NCBI GenBank assembly: GCA_947247005.1 | Contig: OX365955.1 | Span: forward strand, 45,983,822 to 46,047,821 | Direction of reading: 5' to 3' | Source of the DNA: Spisula solida | Lineage: Eukaryota; Mollusca; Bivalvia; Venerida; Mactridae | DNA: 64,000 nt | Shown: one piece after another, positions 61,741 through 64,000 of the stretch | Layout of the letters: every line of letters begins with the position of its first letter | Numbering within the stretch: position 1 is the first letter of the stretch | Notes under the pieces: generated by a model | Database searches by the model: none | What the model saw: the letters and a program-made list of their open reading frames with translations, nothing else | Told to the model about the DNA's origin: nothing | Made by a program: the position numbers and the translations under genes

Positions 61741-62288
61741 TTAAGTTATGTCTCGATGGAAAATATGACCAAAGTTAACCTTTACAAGTATGAAGGACCC
61801 TGTCACATTGATGGTCACAGTATGGGCTAAAACATGGAATTATTTGAAGTTATTTGATCTTTGGCTAAAAATACATGAAACACAGTTTTAAACATAAGTA
61901 TCCCTTATGGATCTATATCAGTGATAAAAATACATAGATTTTACAAAAAATCTATTTATAAGTACAATTACTGCAGCCGAGATGTATAAGCTCATAATCA
62001 TATACAAATATTAGTAGGCTTTTTTAAATTTCTAAAAGAAAAAAAAAGAAAAAATAGCCATACATGTAGATCTATCAGAAGGCTGTTTTGAGACAACATT
62101 CTACATGTATGATAAACGATAAACATTACTAGATTTAGTAGTTGAAAACCAATTTTGCGCTTTGTGCAATCACGAAGTTAAAAGGAATCATTAACACGAA
62201 CGCAAGTGATACTAACTAACGCCACGCACGTTAATTAAACATTCGTGGTAACGCGTGCGCACGTGATAAATAAACTAATATTTTTCTA

Positions 62289-62639
62289 GAGAGGTTGCGT
62301 AAGTCGTAACGTGAAAGTGAATACTACTTTTGGGTATTTCGTCATTCAGGTATGTGTAGTTTCTACAAGTAACCGACGTTTTACAAACGAAAACACAGTG
62401 TGTACTATGTCACACAGGTGTGCGTATGCACGGGAAACCCAAGAATTCATCGCTCGTGATTTCATTCAGTTTCTATAAACACTCATTATCGTTTCACGAA
62501 GAAATCATGTTACACCTGCCATAATGATGTTACACGCACACGTTATCTTTCGCAAGCCAATTTTAATTGCAACCCGTACGTGTACATACAAGGTAACAAC
62601 ACGTACACGTAGACGTACACGTACGTACCGCAACCTCTC
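62289..62639. mobile_element. MITE with GAGAGGTTGCG ends and TA duplication
   Basis: The ends are GAGAGGTTGCGTAAG and the inverse of GAGAGGTTGCGGTACG, with TA on both sides. The right half is rich in ACGTAC and CGTACACG. It is 351 bp long and noncoding. Confidence 0.75.
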
Positions 62640-63039
62640 TAATTCCGTAAGTTCCACAAATTATTGATGAAAGGGACGCAACTCTATAAGGAAAATACAC
62701 GTGACTACTTCACTAATCTCCCTTGTTTTTCCCGCGTAGCTGTCATCGATATTGAACTTCCGGTAAACCAGCGTTAGTAAATTATTGGAAAATATCAATA
62801 ATTACTGCAATAGTACATTCTTCGGAGGTAACGTAGTTTGTGCCGAATATATTTTCATGGTTTTGACTAATGTGTTCTTGTGAAATGCTTTTTATATTGA
62901 TTTTGCGGCGAGTTCAAGTCATTTTACTCCGCTCGCGCGTGCAAATTTATGTGGGTGGGGTGATTGATTAGTCTGACCACCTGGACAGTACGGTCGTTCT
63001 ATATCACTGAATACATGATTTTTAAACTAAAGTCATTTA

Positions 63040-63300
63040 GGAGATGAGTGCACCCGACGTGGAACTCGAATCCACTACCCCCCGGTATACTCAACTGACA
63101 CTAGTCTGAAGCCTTGCCAACACTCAGGCCAAATGAGCTAGCCAGGTGCCTGCTTAGGCTGAAGTAATTGAAGGCCCTTTGCGGGTAGCTTCAGCACAAG
63201 GAACTAATTACCTCTAACTTGCACCTCTGAGATGGTATAGCCATTTTGTCGGGGACACAACTTGCCTCCTCAGAGGTCAGTCAGCAAGTGTCTACTGGAC
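63040..63300 (-). mobile_element. tRNA-like SINE with long variable arm
   Basis: On the minus strand the head CTGGCTAGCTCATTTGGCCT, a long variable region and GGATTCGAGTTCCAC resemble a Leu/Ser-type tRNA. The flanking 63150-63300 stretch is compositionally distinct and may be the body. Confidence 0.4.
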
Positions 63301-64000
63301 CTGTTTTTGTACTTGTTATCTTGCGCCAGTGATATAAGCCAATCAGCGACGAGCCAGAGGAGTTCCGGTACGATGCACACTAGGGACGCTGAGTTGTGAC
63401 CAAAGATCACTTCACTACTATTCAAGTCAGTCTCCACAGTTGCAACACATTACTAACCTTATGTATCCGCATCATTTATATTTCGTCAATGCATCAAAAG
63501 AGTTTCCGGTGGAAGGTAAAAAGCTCAATCCACAAGGATAACAAATGTAATCATTACATTCATTCGTGTTCTGTCGTCTGTAGGCCGGCCATTGCCAAAC
63601 ATTAGTCGTTACATCTGTACCTCCCATAGGAACGTCTATCAAAGCAGCTGTCAGCCATCAAGCATCTACTCATGCTGCATGACGTCATACTCCTGTGTCC
63701 TCCTGTGTTAAATGGACACTATAAAGACCATACACAGGAACACCGTTATTTAGCCCTAAAAGTAAAACACTCAACATTCACTTCTACCAATTTGTGACCA
63801 CCGTCATCAGGTTGACTATTCTGTCACTTGGGTGTGCACATGTATATAAAAACACTATTTAAAATTGTCCAAAAAAACAGGAGAACTGAGTTCACTGTAT
63901 CAACAGTTTGTGCTGTACACTATTTTACTGACATCCAGTCAGTGTTGGGTGTAAGCTTATTAAACAATATTCACTTATTCAAAGTAACAAATGACTAGGA

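Overview
The window looks like AT-rich genomic DNA of an invertebrate animal, most likely a bivalve mollusc. The reasons are: genes split by GT-AG introns, tRNA-headed SINEs with an L2/V-SINE type tail, many short inverted-repeat transposons, and repeat motifs (runs of CCGTC before tandem blocks, ends carrying GCTCACCT) that I associate with bivalve genomes. Nothing suggests a bacterium or virus: there are no long ORFs, operons or ribosome binding sites. The species is not identifiable from the window.

I can support one protein gene. It lies on the minus strand between 43371 (ATG) and 35140 (stop) and encodes a secreted S1A (trypsin/chymotrypsin fold) serine protease. I rebuilt seven coding exons by joining GT-AG boundaries whose phases agree at all six junctions. 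The product is 288 residues: signal peptide, short charged propeptide, activation site Arg50|Ile51, and a catalytic domain with His91, Asp142, Ser240 and four canonical disulfides. The base of the S1 pocket (chymotrypsin 189) is Gly, not Asp, and the usually invariant Ser214 is replaced by Glu, so trypsin-like Arg/Lys specificity is not expected. A TATA-like box lies about 95 bp before the ATG and an AATAAA about 105 bp after the stop.

Layout. 1-14190: a complex segmental duplication. Segment A (1-2355) recurs inverted at 8532-10683, and segment B (2640-5200) recurs in direct orientation at 10985-14187. Later transposon insertions occupy only one copy of each pair, so the other copy shows the empty site. 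14190-35000: intergenic DNA made of decayed interspersed repeats, TTAA- and TA-flanked MITEs, a tandem block (25300-25940), a V-SINE split by a mariner-sized TIR element (31709-33330) and a 415-422 bp palindromic MITE family. 35140-43371: the protease gene, whose introns hold at least seven repeats, including a 15-copy 54-bp minisatellite and a Harbinger-like remnant. 43480-64000: intergenic, with SINEs, a 1.1-kb inverted repeat with a promoter-like spacer (48281-49375), more MITEs, and scattered CRE (TGACGTCA) and RFX X-box motifs.

All calls rest on reading the sequence by eye. Repeat family names are inferred from termini and target-site duplications, not from database searches.
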